From NCBI RefSeq assembly GCF_019112545.1, contig NW_025064899.1, positions 699,364 to 763,363 of the forward strand: a stretch of DNA of 64,000 nucleotides. The letters run 5' to 3'. The notes under the pieces were generated by a model. That model searched no databases. It had not been told where the DNA came from and was given only the letters and a program-made list of their open reading frames with translations. The DNA is from Guyanagaster necrorhizus. Lineage: Eukaryota; Basidiomycota; Agaricomycetes; Agaricales; Physalacriaceae. Shown one piece after another: positions 9,631 through 21,682 of the stretch (position 1 is its first letter; every line of letters starts with the position of its first letter). The translations under genes and the position numbers were made by a program.

Positions 9631-11523
9631 CTAATACGATCCACCGGAAATCTATCCTCAATATCAGCAGGAGGGTCGAAGCTAGGGAAGATGGGATACA
9701 TACAGTAGCGTCGTCGCTGTCGACTGTACCCGCTGAGCCGCCCGTGATCTTCAATTTGGAGAAGTCCCATGTTCTGCAGAGGGAGGGATTAGAATATATT
9801 CCTTTGTTGCTTGAACACGAATGTTTTACCCAGAGCAGGCTCCGCAGTCGACGGTCAGCCGCTTGGCATCATCTCCAACCCTAGGAATTCATATGAGCAC
9901 GGTATGGAATCAATTGAGGTAAACATAAGCTCACTTGATGGTAGTGGTGCTTCCAGTGAAGTTGATGTCTCTGTCAGAGTCTGTCAAAAGCTGCACTCAT
10001 AGCATGAACCTGAATCTGACTCACGAGATGGGGCCACCAGTTCCAGCGGTACCATCATCGTCCGGGTAGGACTGGGTGATCAAGACGCCGTATTTGTCGA
10101 TGCCGCTGACGGTGTTTCTATACGGAAAGGCATAAGAGAGTGCCTGGAGGATCGATCGCTGCAGTTTACTCACCCGGAGTACGTGATACCAGAGACAGAC
10201 GCATCAGTGGCTGAGGCTTTGACCTTGATTCTGAGTAGCAGATAATTCAGAAGAAAGAACACGGCAACAAAGCCTCAGTAAATTTACCTGAATCCGTACA
10301 TCGAGTCCGTGACAGTGTTTCCAGAGATTGTCACATCTGATACGGACTTGTCGCTAGAGATGGAACCGATCGAAATACCATGACCACCAGAGCACTTGTT
10401 GTTCTTGAAACTAATGAACGCATCGCATCAGTATGTAGCTGCTTTTGCAAATGGAATGCCACGCACACAATGTTCGAGCCATCGTTGATAGCGATACAAT
10501 CATCCTGGTTCTTTACGACGGAGTTTTGAATAGTCACGTCGTCTGCGGAAACGTCGAAACCCTGCAAACTGTGAGCTTTCAAGGAGAAGCGACATGAAAG
10601 TATACCCACGTCGGTGTTGTGACCGAGGTCATCATCATCACCATCGCTATTATCGACCTATGAAGGTCAAGTAAGGATCTGATGGACGAACGAGAAGAAT
10701 TCAGCGCACCGTGATGCTGTCGAAGACGAGGCCGTCACTGTTACCGATAGAGATAGCCTGAGCGGGGCTGTTCAAGACCTGTCGTTCACCTTCAGTGTCA
10801 TTCAGATGGAGAGAAAAGAGTAGCTCACCGTAAAGTCGGAGTAGGTACCGGAGCCCTTGAACCTAGCCACATCATCAGGCGCTCAAACGATATCGCGAGC
10901 ATTAAAAGGACATACTTCAAGAAGGGGTGAGGCTTGTCGACGCCGCCGTTCGTGCCTTCACCGTCCCAGTATTTGGCGCCATTTCCCTGTTGAAGACATT
11001 GTAACACTGAAGAGGGAGACAATTAAATGCCGCTCACGTCGAACGAGTATCCCGCGCCATTGAATGTGATGTCGTCGCCGTCGATGGTGAACAATGGTCC
11101 ATCACCTGAGAAAGCAGCGACCCGGTCAGATACTGGTCAGATACATATGAGAGGTACGCACTAGAAGTCTTGGCGAAGGTGATGTCGCCAGCCATGGTGA
11201 TGGTCGCGCCTGATTTAGGCTAATGGAAATACATGAGATGCATTCGATGCTAGGTCCAAAACGACGTACAGAGAGCGACAATGTGCCTGGAGAACGTTAC
11301 CGTAAGCAAGGAGGTGTAGTAAAGGAGTATCCCTGGACTTACTTCCGCTAGGAACAGTGAAGGCAGAGATGGTAACCGAAGAGCAACTCGAGATGGATGA
11401 AGCGGTCGATACAGACGAAATCGTGCAACTTGAACGCTCCTCCAGTTCTCCAGTCGGGATAGCCGACACGGCTGCAAGCACAGCGGCGGTGAAGACGAAC
11501 TGGCGGAAAGCGTGTTTGAACAT
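9631..11523 (-). CDS. Endopolygalacturonase B (GH28), secreted, intact, 16 exons
   Basis: This is an inverted paralog of gene A with the same role. Exons in transcript order are 11343-11523, 11270-11286, 11162-11219, 11038-11105, 10916-10986, 10829-10862, 10710-10778, 10610-10657, 10467-10561, 10288-10410, 10174-10230, 10025-10117, 9935-9970, 9830-9880, 9704-9773 and 9631-9651. Exon sizes equal those of A, except that A's 103-nt exon 6 is split here by a 50-bp intron (10779-10828). The product is again 363 residues with signal peptide, NTD, QDDC, GHG and RIK motifs. Intron 5 has a normal GT donor where A and D have GC. Exon 1 and introns 1-2 are almost identical to A. Confidence 0.93.
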
Positions 11524-12400
11524 GATCAGGATGTGAAAGACTGGAAGCAAACAAGAGATGCTGGCTGCTTCAATGTCGACATGGTCAGTTTTTTATACCA
11601 TTCAAGAGGCTGTGCTGGAATATTCACGGAGGTGAATGTCTAACGATAAACTTCTGCAAAGAACACCTGGACGATCTGCAGAAAATTATCATAAAGACGT
11701 AGGGCTTGGCTGGTCTTGGCATCGTATTGCGTGGGACGGCGACCCGCGTTGGAAGGCCTTATTTGGTGTGGGTATCGCTCAAAATCCGGGTATGTCATCA
11801 GGCGCGTGCGTCTAGAATGTCGCGACTCGTGCATTCACGGTCGTTCTTGAATTTATTGTAGATATGCCTTCGGATATTTTCAGTGCTGAAAGGATGAAAG
11901 TCCTTGTCAAATGTCGCCCATGACAACCATGAACACCTATCCCTGGCGGCGCCTTTATCAGCAGGCAGGTACGGCGTATGTCCTCGCTTTGCACTTGACA
12001 TTTTCTTTCTTGATCGTATTCTCCAGAGTCATCGAGACCATCCTGCTGATACGCGTGGCGGGCCGCGCGGCCAGTCTTTCCGGTAAAGAATGGTACTGGG
12101 CAGTAACAAATCCCCCCGTCCTTGCAACCATTGTCCGACGCGAAGGAATTACGTATATTTCAAAAGATTAAGAGTCTGCCTGAGACAGTCACCGAAAAAA
12201 TGCCGATCGGAGTAATGAGCCGGTGCATTACTGAGCAACTCTGACGCGCCATTCCGGAAGCTGAAAAGGAGCCCGACCGCTCTCGTGCAGAAACCAGATC
12301 GACGAAAGACTCGACTAGCGGTGACGGGGACCATGGGATTATCCACGGGCACCGTTCACAGTATCCGTGTACATTCGGACTACGACATCGCGTCCAAGCT
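11524..12400 (-). promoter_or_regulatory. Upstream region of polygalacturonase B
   Basis: A TATA-like GGTATAAAAA lies near 11590-11600, about 70 bp before the ATG. The conserved block CACCTCCGTGAATATTCC (minus strand) is at 11617-11634, 94 bp from the ATG, the same spacing as in gene A. Homology with the region upstream of A continues in patches to about 12330. No gene is seen. Confidence 0.6.
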
Positions 12401-13485
12401 TCAATAGCGAGGCATCCGAGTAAGACCATACCCATAGAAGCTTCCTGATGGAGACCTTGCAGAATAGCCTAGTAGCGCGGGGTTATTGCTTTTTCCTTGA
12501 GCCTTATACGGCCGACTTACATCGACGTTCGTTCGTCTCAGTGATTGAGATTCATTGCGAGTCTTTCACAGAAACTCTGATTGGATACGCCTGTCGGGGA
12601 CGCCAGGAGCACAAAGCAGACGAAGGAAAAGAGTACCTTGGGTTGTGGTGACAAGCTGTAGAGCAGCCGGTCTTCTCCCAAATTCTCTACGAGTGATTGG
12701 ATCAATACAGATAATAAACAAGGATTGTGAAGACGCGCACCTTCCTGGTCATTTCGACACAAGCTACAGACTGCAACGACCTCCTTCACGAAGCAAAATA
12801 GAGAGATGCGGCTGGGATTCTTAAAAGCTCCTCCAAGCGCCATTGGGCCATGGGTGGTGCGCTAGTCCATTATTCATGCACTGGTTGACCCAGAAGTCAC
12901 CTTGGGGGGTATCGACGACATTTCTTTCCGCTGCAGATAACAGGAAAGGGACCTATGCCATGGTAACGGTGGATACGGTAGATATCCAGCCCTACCAGAG
13001 GTCAGTGTTGGCGGATATTGACACGAGTCCGCCTTATCCCATGTGGTCCCTATGGTGTCGTGAAGGTGTTCCGAAGAAGTCGATACTGAAGCTAGAAGCT
13101 GCTGGTATGTTAGAAGATTGCATAGAGGAGACGCGGAGTGGGATGATGATGGTAAGAGGAAGGATGATGCAAAGCATTGATCAACATTGATCGACCTTAA
13201 TTCTTTTCTCTTCTTGACCACGACTATCGTTAAGACCGCGATCCTCTCTGCGTGCGCCTCTTTGCATGTCTGAACTATCCACGACTCTGACGTTGTCAAT
13301 AACTCCATCCTGTATCATGGGCTGCTGGCACTACTCCCAAAAAAATTAATAAATGTTGAACGTTTCGAGCATCAGAAGCATGCGAATGTTGATTGGAACG
13401 GTGGCGTGAGAACAATAATCGCCAAAAATCATCATTTACCTCAGGGTTCGCGGAGTCTTAATCCTTCGTTCCTCCACCCATCAGT
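12401..13485. other. Region without a recognised gene; one 115-codon open frame
   Basis: The longest frame (12843-13190, +) is methionine- and tryptophan-rich with no family resemblance and no clear introns. It may be a decayed coding fragment. The rest is short frames only. Confidence 0.3.
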
Positions 13486-14735
13486 GGCCATATGTCGACT
13501 CTTGTCATGACTGTGGCCCAAGACGATACCGGAATGGCGCAACAGATGCTGGAAGCCCGAGGGAAATCGGCTATACGACCTCTGGAAGCGCAAGCCACTT
13601 CGAAATTTCTTTCGGGAACATGGCTACAACTTGTGGCTCTCGGAATATGAACTCGGAATCGCATCTGCGTCGTGGGATGTGGAGCTTTCCCACCGAATGA
13701 CGAGCCTCGCCGGTCCGACGGCTACACTTTTGTGACTCGTTATCAATGTCAGCCTGGTTATCGTCCTTACCAAAACGAACTTTGGCCAAGTCGTACGTGT
13801 TATTTTTTCCCCAGCTTTTGTTCCTTACCCATTCGTCAGGACAACATTCATTGCCCGGCGCGGATCATCCACAACCATGACGTTCTGATTCGTTTAGTCA
13901 GTATCGATGGAGACTCCTCGGGAGACGAGCATTACGAAGCCCTTCGCCGTCTCTCGGCAGGTCCCGCAGCTTTCGGGGAGATAACCAGGAGCTTCCTCTC
14001 TTGAATGAGCTTGAATTCAATGGACTTCGATTTGTCGTTTTTCCCTCTGGTTTATATGATCAGCCCACCATGGTTCTACAGTATGGACGAGATCCTGGAT
14101 TATCTAGAACAGATATTCAAGGTGCGTTGACCGTCGAAGCACTCTGTAGTCTCACTAATCTGAAACTTTTGCAGGGCATCAAGCTCTGTCATGACAATTT
14201 GGTTGCACATCTCGTACGTACCTTGAACAGGGTAGTCTGGATGTTGACGTATCGTTTGATGCCGTGTTCGGCAAATATTTCGCTCAAGCAAGTATGAAGC
14301 ACTTTTGGTATGTTAGCACCATAAAGGTCTTTCCAGGATGTCATAGAGACCGACGACATGGTACGCCCTTGGAGTTTCCCTTTGTCATCTTTCTGATTTT
14401 GATTTCAGATGAAGGATTTTGACAAGGTAGGTTTGTCGTATCCAGATTATATCATGATTTCCTGACGAAATAGGCTCGGCAGCATATTCCTACAAGCGAG
14501 GCGAGTCTTCCTGACAGGCAGTGTCTGAATCGCAGGGGACAGATTATGGGACGATAAGGATAGCATACTCTCTGCTCGTCATGATCACTCAAATGCGGTC
14601 GTCGAATCCGGAACTAAGACCCGACATGTCGCAAATATTGGATACGGTCCTAACCTTACGGAAGAGTCGCTCCCAGGAAGTGCTGTCCGATTATATCGGT
14701 ACTCTAAGGAGAGCAGTGGAATGGGTAAAATGGTA
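13486..14735 (+). pseudogene. Protein kinase-like gene relic 1
   Basis: Pieces of a basidiomycete kinase-like protein appear in order but in different frames. An N-terminal part lies at about 13500-13800, then a segment with EHYEALRRLS near 13930, EFNGLRFVVFP near 14010, FYSMDEILDYLEQIFK before a GT donor near 14120, and GIKLCHDNLVAHL after an AG near 14175. The C-terminal NPELRPDMSQILDTV is near 14600. The CHDNLVAHL piece occupies the catalytic-loop position and the RPDM segment is the usual kinase C-lobe arginine helix. Frameshifts and stops interrupt the order, so it is not expected to make a kinase. Confidence 0.6.
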
Positions 14736-15389
14736 GTTCTCTCTTGTATAAAGCTATTTTTCCGGACAAAGGATGTTAGGTCTAGATTGATGACTGCTTT
14801 TTAACTGTTGTTAAGATGACCTACCAGAACGCTGCGCTTCAGACATACCGTCGTGCCTCCACTGATCGTCTCTGGATCATTTCAGCCGTTCTTATCATGG
14901 GAAGACCTATGTCCAATTGCCGTACACGTTTGTGACCAATCCTCAATGACTCTGTTTCCCCTAAACGCGGTAGTGGCGTGAGAACAATCACGGGAAAGTG
15001 AGCGCTGACGGAAGTTCTCACGCTCATCTTAGCAACACGTTCACTCTTTGTCGTCAACACCTTATATTTAGGCTGATCGGCAGCTTTTCTAACTGTCTTC
15101 GAATTCTCGTAACTTGTATACCCTCCCTCATGATGCGACTGACATTGAATATTAAAGTACTACGTACGTAGTCAGTAATAAGATGGACTGGCTGCTAAAT
15201 GCCTCCCTGTAGCGAAGGATATTTATTGAAAATCACAAATGCTATTAGAATTAGAGTAATCGCATGAAAGTTAGTTTGCCACGTTCATCACGTGGCGTTT
15301 CAATAAACTGTCCAAGGTTTATCATCCACTGATTCTCTGAATTCCCAATCTCAGGCTACCTGGCACCTCCACGTCATGACACATCTAGA
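14736..15389. other. Intergenic stretch between two kinase-like relics
   Basis: I see no coding signal here. The sequence separates two relics of the same family, so it may be the junction of a tandem duplication. Confidence 0.4.
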
Positions 15390-16140
15390 ATGTCTCAGGA
15401 CGATACCAGAATGGTGCGACAGATGCTCCAAGCCGGAGGGCAGTCGGTCATACGAAGCATGAGCCACTGTAAATTTTCTTCAAGGACCATGGCTATACTT
15501 TGTGGCTATCCCTCTGAACTTGGTCGGTCAGGCAAAGAATGTCTAGAGCTAATTCCAACTGAACGATGAGCCTCGCTGACCCGATGGCTTCAATTTCGCT
15601 ACTCGGTTTCCGTATGTTTGAATTAACTTCTGATCGATGATCTCCCGATCATTGTGTTCATCGCCAAGCATGTAGACCAACATCCATCACCCAGTTGGTA
15701 CCGTTCATAATCAGGACATTATTATCCGTCTAATCAGTATCGATGGGGAGATGAACACTGCGAAGCCATTCGACGTCTGTCCTCCGGACCCACGGCTTTC
15801 CAGGGAGATAACCATCCACTTCCTCTTTTGGATGAGCTCGAATTCAACGGACTTAGATTCGTTGTTTACCCTCTGCTTTCCCTCGAAGGATGAAATGTGG
15901 ACGAGATACTGGACAATCTGGCACAGATATTGAAGGTTTGTCGTCCTTCAACGCGCTGAGAATCGGCACCAGAGATGCTCATTGGCGGTCCTTATTGCCC
16001 CTTCAAGGCGGATGTGTGGTGTTTAGGTCAGATGCTTAATACTGGCATGTGTTGGAATCTGCGAGAGAGTTCGAGCAATCCGGCATTCCGGCATGCTGAG
16101 CAAGGAAAGAATCTGAGGGATATTGAAGGAATTAGGTAGA
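15390..16140 (+). pseudogene. Protein kinase-like gene relic 2
   Basis: The start (QDDTRMVRQML near 15400) parallels relic 1 (QDDTGMAQQML near 13520). Further pieces are AIRRLSSGPTAFQGDNHP near 15770-15820, LDELEFNGLRFVVYP near 15830-15870, and APEMLIGGPYCPFKADVW near 15968-16020. The last is a kinase activation-segment APE motif followed by the conserved DxW of subdomain IX. Stops and indels lie between the pieces, so this is a decayed copy. Confidence 0.6.
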
Positions 16141-16732
16141 AACTACTAGAAAAGGAGTTGTCTAGTATAAATATGAGAAGTCAATGGGGGGACTCCTCAG
16201 GAGTTGGTAACCCAAAGACTAAAGGTCTTATAAGCATGTACTCTGGATACAGTCCAAATCTCAATAGCATGGATGAGGAAGTGAAGGGATTCATTGAAAG
16301 AGTGAGAATACATTTGCATTGGCCTTGTAATAATTCTTGAGCCTCTCATGCAACAACTCAAAGTTACTTGAGAAGACAGATCATTCAATAACATATTTGG
16401 GGACCACTTTGCTCAGGCGAGTTAAAAACATCAGGCACATATTGACGTGCTGAAATATTCTCAGAACGCACTAGAAACCGAACAGACGGTACGCATCCTG
16501 CCAATGAATGTCCTCGCTACTAATATAAATCTTAGATGAAACGTTCGATCAGGTGCGTTGTATCACCATCCGACTGTTGTTTATTTGAACTGAAAGCGTG
16601 TCACGGCAGTACGATGACAGTGGGACGAGGGTTTTCAGTTTTTTTGTGACAACTACCCAACAGCATTCTCCACGGATCTTATACATGGTAAATCCAGTCC
16701 AGGTACTCACCGCGTCTTTTCCTTCCTAGGCT
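16141..16732. other. Region upstream of polygalacturonase pseudogene C
   Basis: No gene is recognised. The 5' exons (signal peptide, exons 1-3) expected for a GH28 gene are not found here, so copy C has lost its start. Confidence 0.4.
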
Positions 16733-18353
16733 CAAGTCCATTTTCACTATTGACGGCGACAGTGTAACGTTCAAGGGTGCAGAATATAAGTTCGACATAA
16801 GTCGAGTTACTTTCTCGCATTTCCACCTTTGCGACGTTCCACAGTGAAACGGCGCGCCGTACTTGGACGGCAAAGGCACGAACGGTGGTGTCGATAAGCC
16901 TCATCCCTCTTGAACTAAGTTTAACTATCAACAGTGATCATATCCAAGTGTTCTCAACCAACATCTAGGTTCAAGGGCTCCAGAAATTATTCTCAGTTAA
17001 CGGTAAGACTTGCTTTTCCGTCTTTCTGGATAAGACTAACACGAGCGGTAGTTTTTAACAGCCCAGTTCAAGCCATATCTACCGGTAACAGCGACGGACT
17101 CACCTTCGACAGTATCACTGTGCGTGTAAATTTTCTTGTTCGCGTCTCTGTAGGCTTACATGCCATCCTTAGGTCGACAATAGCGCTGGAGACACAAACA
17201 GTCTGGATCATAGTACCGACGTGAGTGTGAACCACCATGTAATGAGTGAGTCTGAGCATCCATCGGGTGTATAGGGCTTCGACATTTCCGCTAACGATGT
17301 CACAATCCAAAACTCGATCGTTAAGAACCAAGATGACTGTATCGCTATCAACTCCAGCTCCAACATCGTATAGGTGTTTCAACCGTCTTCCTATTAGTGA
17401 AACACGTCACTCAACCACCCTTTCTAGTTTCCAAAACAACCAGTGCTCTGGCGGTCATGGCATTTCTGTTGGTTCCATATCCGCTGGAAAGACGGTTACC
17501 GACGTGACTATCTCTGGAAACACTGTTACGAACTCTATGTATGGGCTTAGGTACGGCAATGGTTCTTCTTCCCTCGCTCGGTGTTCTAGCGTTGGCGGCG
17601 TTGGCGGAATCAAAGTCAAAGCAGATACCACGAGCGTCAAAATATCGGGCATCACGTACTCGAGGTGAATACAACTTGGTCTTCCTTCCGAGATGACCTT
17701 CTAACCCATTCTTATAGCAACACCGTCAGCGGTATCACCAAATACGGTGTCTTGATCTTTCAGTCGTATCCGGATGATGCTGGCACTCCCGCCCGGCGTC
17801 CCTTCGATGGACCGTGCCGCGTACTTCTACCTATCTGCCTGCTTGCCCGGAACTGGCGGTCCTATTTCGTCGGTCATTTTTTGCGTGCATAATGAGCCGG
17901 TCATCTAATATACCCCTTTTACAGGGGCGTGAGCTTCACCGGCACAGCTACTACAGTCAAGTAAGCCGTACTTCTAGCAGACTTAGGCTGTTGCTTACCC
18001 ACTTCTAGGTCAGAGACAATGTGGAGCGATTGACTATCGGCTGCGGTAACTGCTCTGGATAAATTTAATGGTCTTATAATCGTCGCAGAGCCGCTTGTCG
18101 CGACAGAAATGGCGCCGGGACGATACGTTCCATCTCGTTTGAATGCATCGGTATTTTGGGAGCTGTAGATTCTGACAGATGTTTCTTTACAGGACATAGG
18201 ACTTCTCCAAGTTGACGGTCACTGGTGGCTCCGCTGGAACTGTCTCCAGTGATGATGGTACTCAGGCTGTATGTATCTCTCTGTGGTGTTACCGGAAGAC
18301 CGTGCTGACGTTGGACTTAAATTTCTGGTGGATCATATTAGGGCCAAGTTGCG
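16733..18353 (+). pseudogene. Endopolygalacturonase pseudogene C (GH28)
   Basis: Exons homologous to 4-15 of genes A/B/D can be followed in order, from an exon 4-like segment at about 16733 to an exon 15-like end near 18341. The copy is broken in several ways. Exons 1-3 are missing, the donors after exon 4 and exon 8 have AT in place of GT, and the frame after KPHP meets TGA near 16910. The NTD motif reads STD. The acceptor before the IKVKA exon has lost its AG (near 17608), and extra sequence lies near 17795-17850. QDDC and GGHG are still readable. It keeps the intron inside exon 6 that B has and A/D lack. It is more diverged than the three intact copies. Confidence 0.88.
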
Positions 18354-18999
18354 TCCAGGCGGAGCGTGAGGAGATACAATATTTTCATATTTATTATATG
18401 GGGTGTACTACGCACGGCCCTCTCCATTTCTGTCGAACCGAATTGATATACTTCTGGAGATAGTCCAACCTCCGTAAACATTCCCAAACCTCTATGTTCA
18501 TTGCCAGACTCTGACTGACAGTCGTTTCCATCTGACCTCTATCACAGGCTCTTATGCCAACAGGATGTTCTCAATCCAAAAGTCTATACAGGTGAACATG
18601 CAACGCATGATCACGTGAGGACTAGGAGATGTCCAGTAAAACATTCCTCAGGAGTTCAAGGATTTGAATTCGTGTGAAAGATGAAGGAACGAATATTCAC
18701 ATAGGCGTTAAATCGGCTTCTGTGGTCGCCGATGCCGCTCCACTACAATGGGACTGACTACGTTTCCCACTCATTTTTTTTGTGGATGATCTTCGGACTT
18801 AATGAACCCACGAGCTGCCTTGCGATGACAGCGGTTGCGAGGCTCGCATGTCTCGTGGCTTCGTGATAATATAAACCGGAGTTGTTGTAACTGCATCATT
18901 GGAGGCCTATCCTCATCGAGGCCGGGGACTTAGCGTCTTTATATCGTATAAAATCCTGTGGGAGAAGGAAAAAGTTTGTATCCCCCTATCAGCTTAATC
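18354..18999. other. Intergenic region between pseudogene C and the DUF6534-like relic
   Basis: No coding or RNA gene is seen. A TATA-like TATCGTATAAAATC occurs near 18940, about 50 bp before the ATG at 19000, and may be the old promoter of the next locus. Confidence 0.35.
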
Positions 19000-20560
19000 A
19001 TGAGCTCGACACCTGCAATGCCACCAGGCAGCGCAAGTACTCTTCTCGGTCTGTGGGTAAGCGTTTCTGCATTTCGTCGCTCCACCCGATGCTGAGAACC
19101 GCAGTTTGTCGGACTTTTCTTAGACTTGTACCTCCAGGGCATCCTGTCTGCTCAGGTTTGAACAGGTATCATGGCCATATTGGCACACCACTAATAATTC
19201 ATTGTAGATATTGAATTACTTTTCGTGATATGGAAAGACGGACAAGCTGACTGTTCGCGCGTCCGTTGGGTTTCTTGCTTTGATCACGACGCTCGAGTCA
19301 ATTCAGGTCTGTCGCCTCTCTTGGGGAGCTTTTTACTTTAGCCTGACTTGTCGACAATCTAGAGCTTGTACGTTTCACTGTCGCGGTCCGAGTCTACAAG
19401 AGAGAACTGACCTGGCGGAAAAGTGCCATCGTCTGGGTCCAGCTGGTAGAAGATTTTGCAGATATTCAAAGTGCTGGTCAATCATTGTACGCTTCCGCTC
19501 CTAGTAGACTCTCGATGACTGATTATTCTATTTAAGAGTCACGGCGTGGTACGAAGTCGGTCGGTCGTACACCGCTCGAGTTGTCTTTCGTGATAAACAA
19601 TCGAAGAGCAGGCAATCCATTGATGGTCGCTCTCATCAGTTTTTACGTTCAATGTTATTATTGTTATAGATTGTGGATCATATCGGAGAGGTGGTGGATA
19701 GTTCTGCCAATCATGCTGGTCTGCATATTTGCTATCATCGCCGCCATATTGACTGTAAGTACCCGGGTATACCAGAAGAATAGTTCTCACTGCTTTAGAT
19801 ACGAGATATTGCTCACTTCAACGGTTCCCTGCCCTACTGGAGTGGGCACTTCCTCACATTTTATCTCCGATGTGCCCAGCTAATTTCTTATTCTGTTAGT
19901 GTCTGCTCATTTCGCGACCGTCTTTGGTAGGTGCAATCCTTTTTCTACGCGCCTGGACTCACTCTATTGAAGTCGCAGATGTGTTTCTGGCGGCGACAAC
20001 AGCTTTTTTCCTCCTGAAGACCAGAAGGAACGTTCTGGCACAGTTAGCATCCAAGTCGTCGAAATTACCTGTAATGTATCTGACACGCACATTAGAACTA
20101 AAGGCATGATCAACGCACTGGTACGACTCACGTTCCAAACAGCAACGCCTGCCGTCATATAGTAAACAACCATGGAATAATGCCTTGCCTGGTCCCACAC
20201 ACTCACTTCGATGTAGCGTCCTTCTCACCATGATCTGCGTCTACCTTCCGATGGGCAAACCTAGAGTCGCGAACACACATTCAACCAGGCTCTACCCAAG
20301 CTGTATGCTATCAGTATGATGTGGACCCTCAATGCCCGGAAAGACATTCGTGTCTTCTACTATGACAGCTCGACCTCCAGGACGCATTCGCGGTCCCAAA
20401 GACCTACTCTCACGGGTAGATATTCAATTCAAGTTCTTACTCGTACGGAGGTCCTCCAGGTGAGCTAGTCCTGTGGGTCGTCGAGAAAAATTGGTTGACA
20501 CTCATCAGATGTCGGATGCGGATACGCATACAGAGGCCACAGCCAGAAAAAGTGAAGAAG
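19000..20560 (+). pseudogene. DUF6534-type multi-pass membrane protein relic
   Basis: The start fits the family pattern: a polar N-terminus, then LLGLW at an exon end (19000-19056), FVGLFLDLYLQGILSAQ (19105-19155), and an exon at 19208-19306 with YGKTDKLTV and LALITTLESIQ. That exon has a TGA at 19226-19228 where the context YFS-stop-YGK suggests an arginine CGA. A transmembrane piece with CYYCYRLWIISERWW lies near 19655-19700, followed by a very hydrophobic stretch to about 19750. The C-terminal TLNARKDIRVFYY near 20325-20370 matches the end of DUF6534 proteins. Frame continuity in the middle cannot be restored with simple introns. The function of this fungal family is unknown. Confidence 0.55.
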
Positions 20561-21134
20561 AGGCGTCCATTCAAAAGAAGCAAATTGAATAAATTCCTAG
20601 ATTCTTAAATATATTGTGGGTGATCATGACTACAGATTAAAGCGGTTTCATTATTAGCGTCATTCTAAGGCTCCTCGGTTGATGCTTCGCTAGCTTAATG
20701 TCTGAAATACCATCAAAAGGCGCCGTCCTGCGGTGCGAAGACCACTCACCGCCACCACATATCCATCTCAGGTTGTTCATCGCTCTCTCACTCTCTTCCT
20801 GTTTCAAACACCTCAACTGCTCTCTCAACCGCAAACAGAGGCTTCCCGGCATCATGGTCCACCTTTGAAGGCCACATTAAATGGACATTCGGATGAAGAC
20901 GAGCAATCCTCTCCATTTCTGGATAGATATCATCATACTCGACACTCGGTGTGGCACAAAAACCGCTACTTCTCACGGGGTAAGACGGCTGGAGGATAAC
21001 TGTAAGGTTCGAAGGTATGGGCACCCTATCAAAGCATCAGCCAACGAACCCCCAGACAAAACAGACTGGCCGAGTGACTGCACACTCAGGATCACAGCCC
21101 AACACCCACTCCCTAACAGTACGCATACCAAGGG
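20561..21134. other. Intergenic region without a recognised gene
   Basis: Only short frames are present. Part of it may be the decayed N-terminal portion of the kinase-like relic that follows. Confidence 0.3.
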
Positions 21135-21377
21135 ATGGACCATGTGCGTGCGCAGACGACGAGGATGGCATATTCCTTGCCCATCATGATCGCTCAGATG
21201 CAGCCGTCAAACCCTGAACAAAGACCGACGCTACCGCAACTTTCAGATAATGTTGCAGCTCTGCAGAAAAGCATACTATATTGGTATCCACAGAAGAGCG
21301 GCGGAATGAGAGAAATTTCAAGGGTAGTGGTACTACCCGAACAAAAATTGATTGGTTTTACAATCTTTATACACTGA
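21135..21377 (+). pseudogene. Protein kinase-like gene relic 3 (C-terminal fragment)
   Basis: The 80-codon frame contains MIAQMQPSNPEQRPTLPQL. This aligns with MITQMRSSNPELRPDMSQI of relic 1 at about 14580-14640 and represents the kinase C-lobe arginine motif. No intact upstream catalytic domain is present. Confidence 0.5.
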
Positions 21378-21682
21378 TCATGTCCAACGTCTATCAGCAT
21401 ACGATGAACATGTAATGGGTGGTTGCGTTGTATTCAGATCAATGTGAGCCCGTCACTGGTCTTCCCAACATTTGATGACTTATTCAAAAACGTTCTTATA
21501 ATGCCAAGGCGGTGATGGATCTTGATGCAGAGCTCGGTGGAAACTGAGTCCAATGATCCCTTTCATTGCTCTGTGCTACTCAAGCGCTTGGAGAATCAGT
21601 CTAGAAACAGCATGCGTATAAATGATGCATGTATTTCGTGTTCCACCTACCTATACGACGATTTCGTATTTCTCGAGGTTCT
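21378..21682. other. Short intergenic region downstream of GST1
   Basis: There is no gene here. The bases just below 21683 still encode, one frame away, the ending EKYE seen in GST2 and GST3. Confidence 0.5.
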
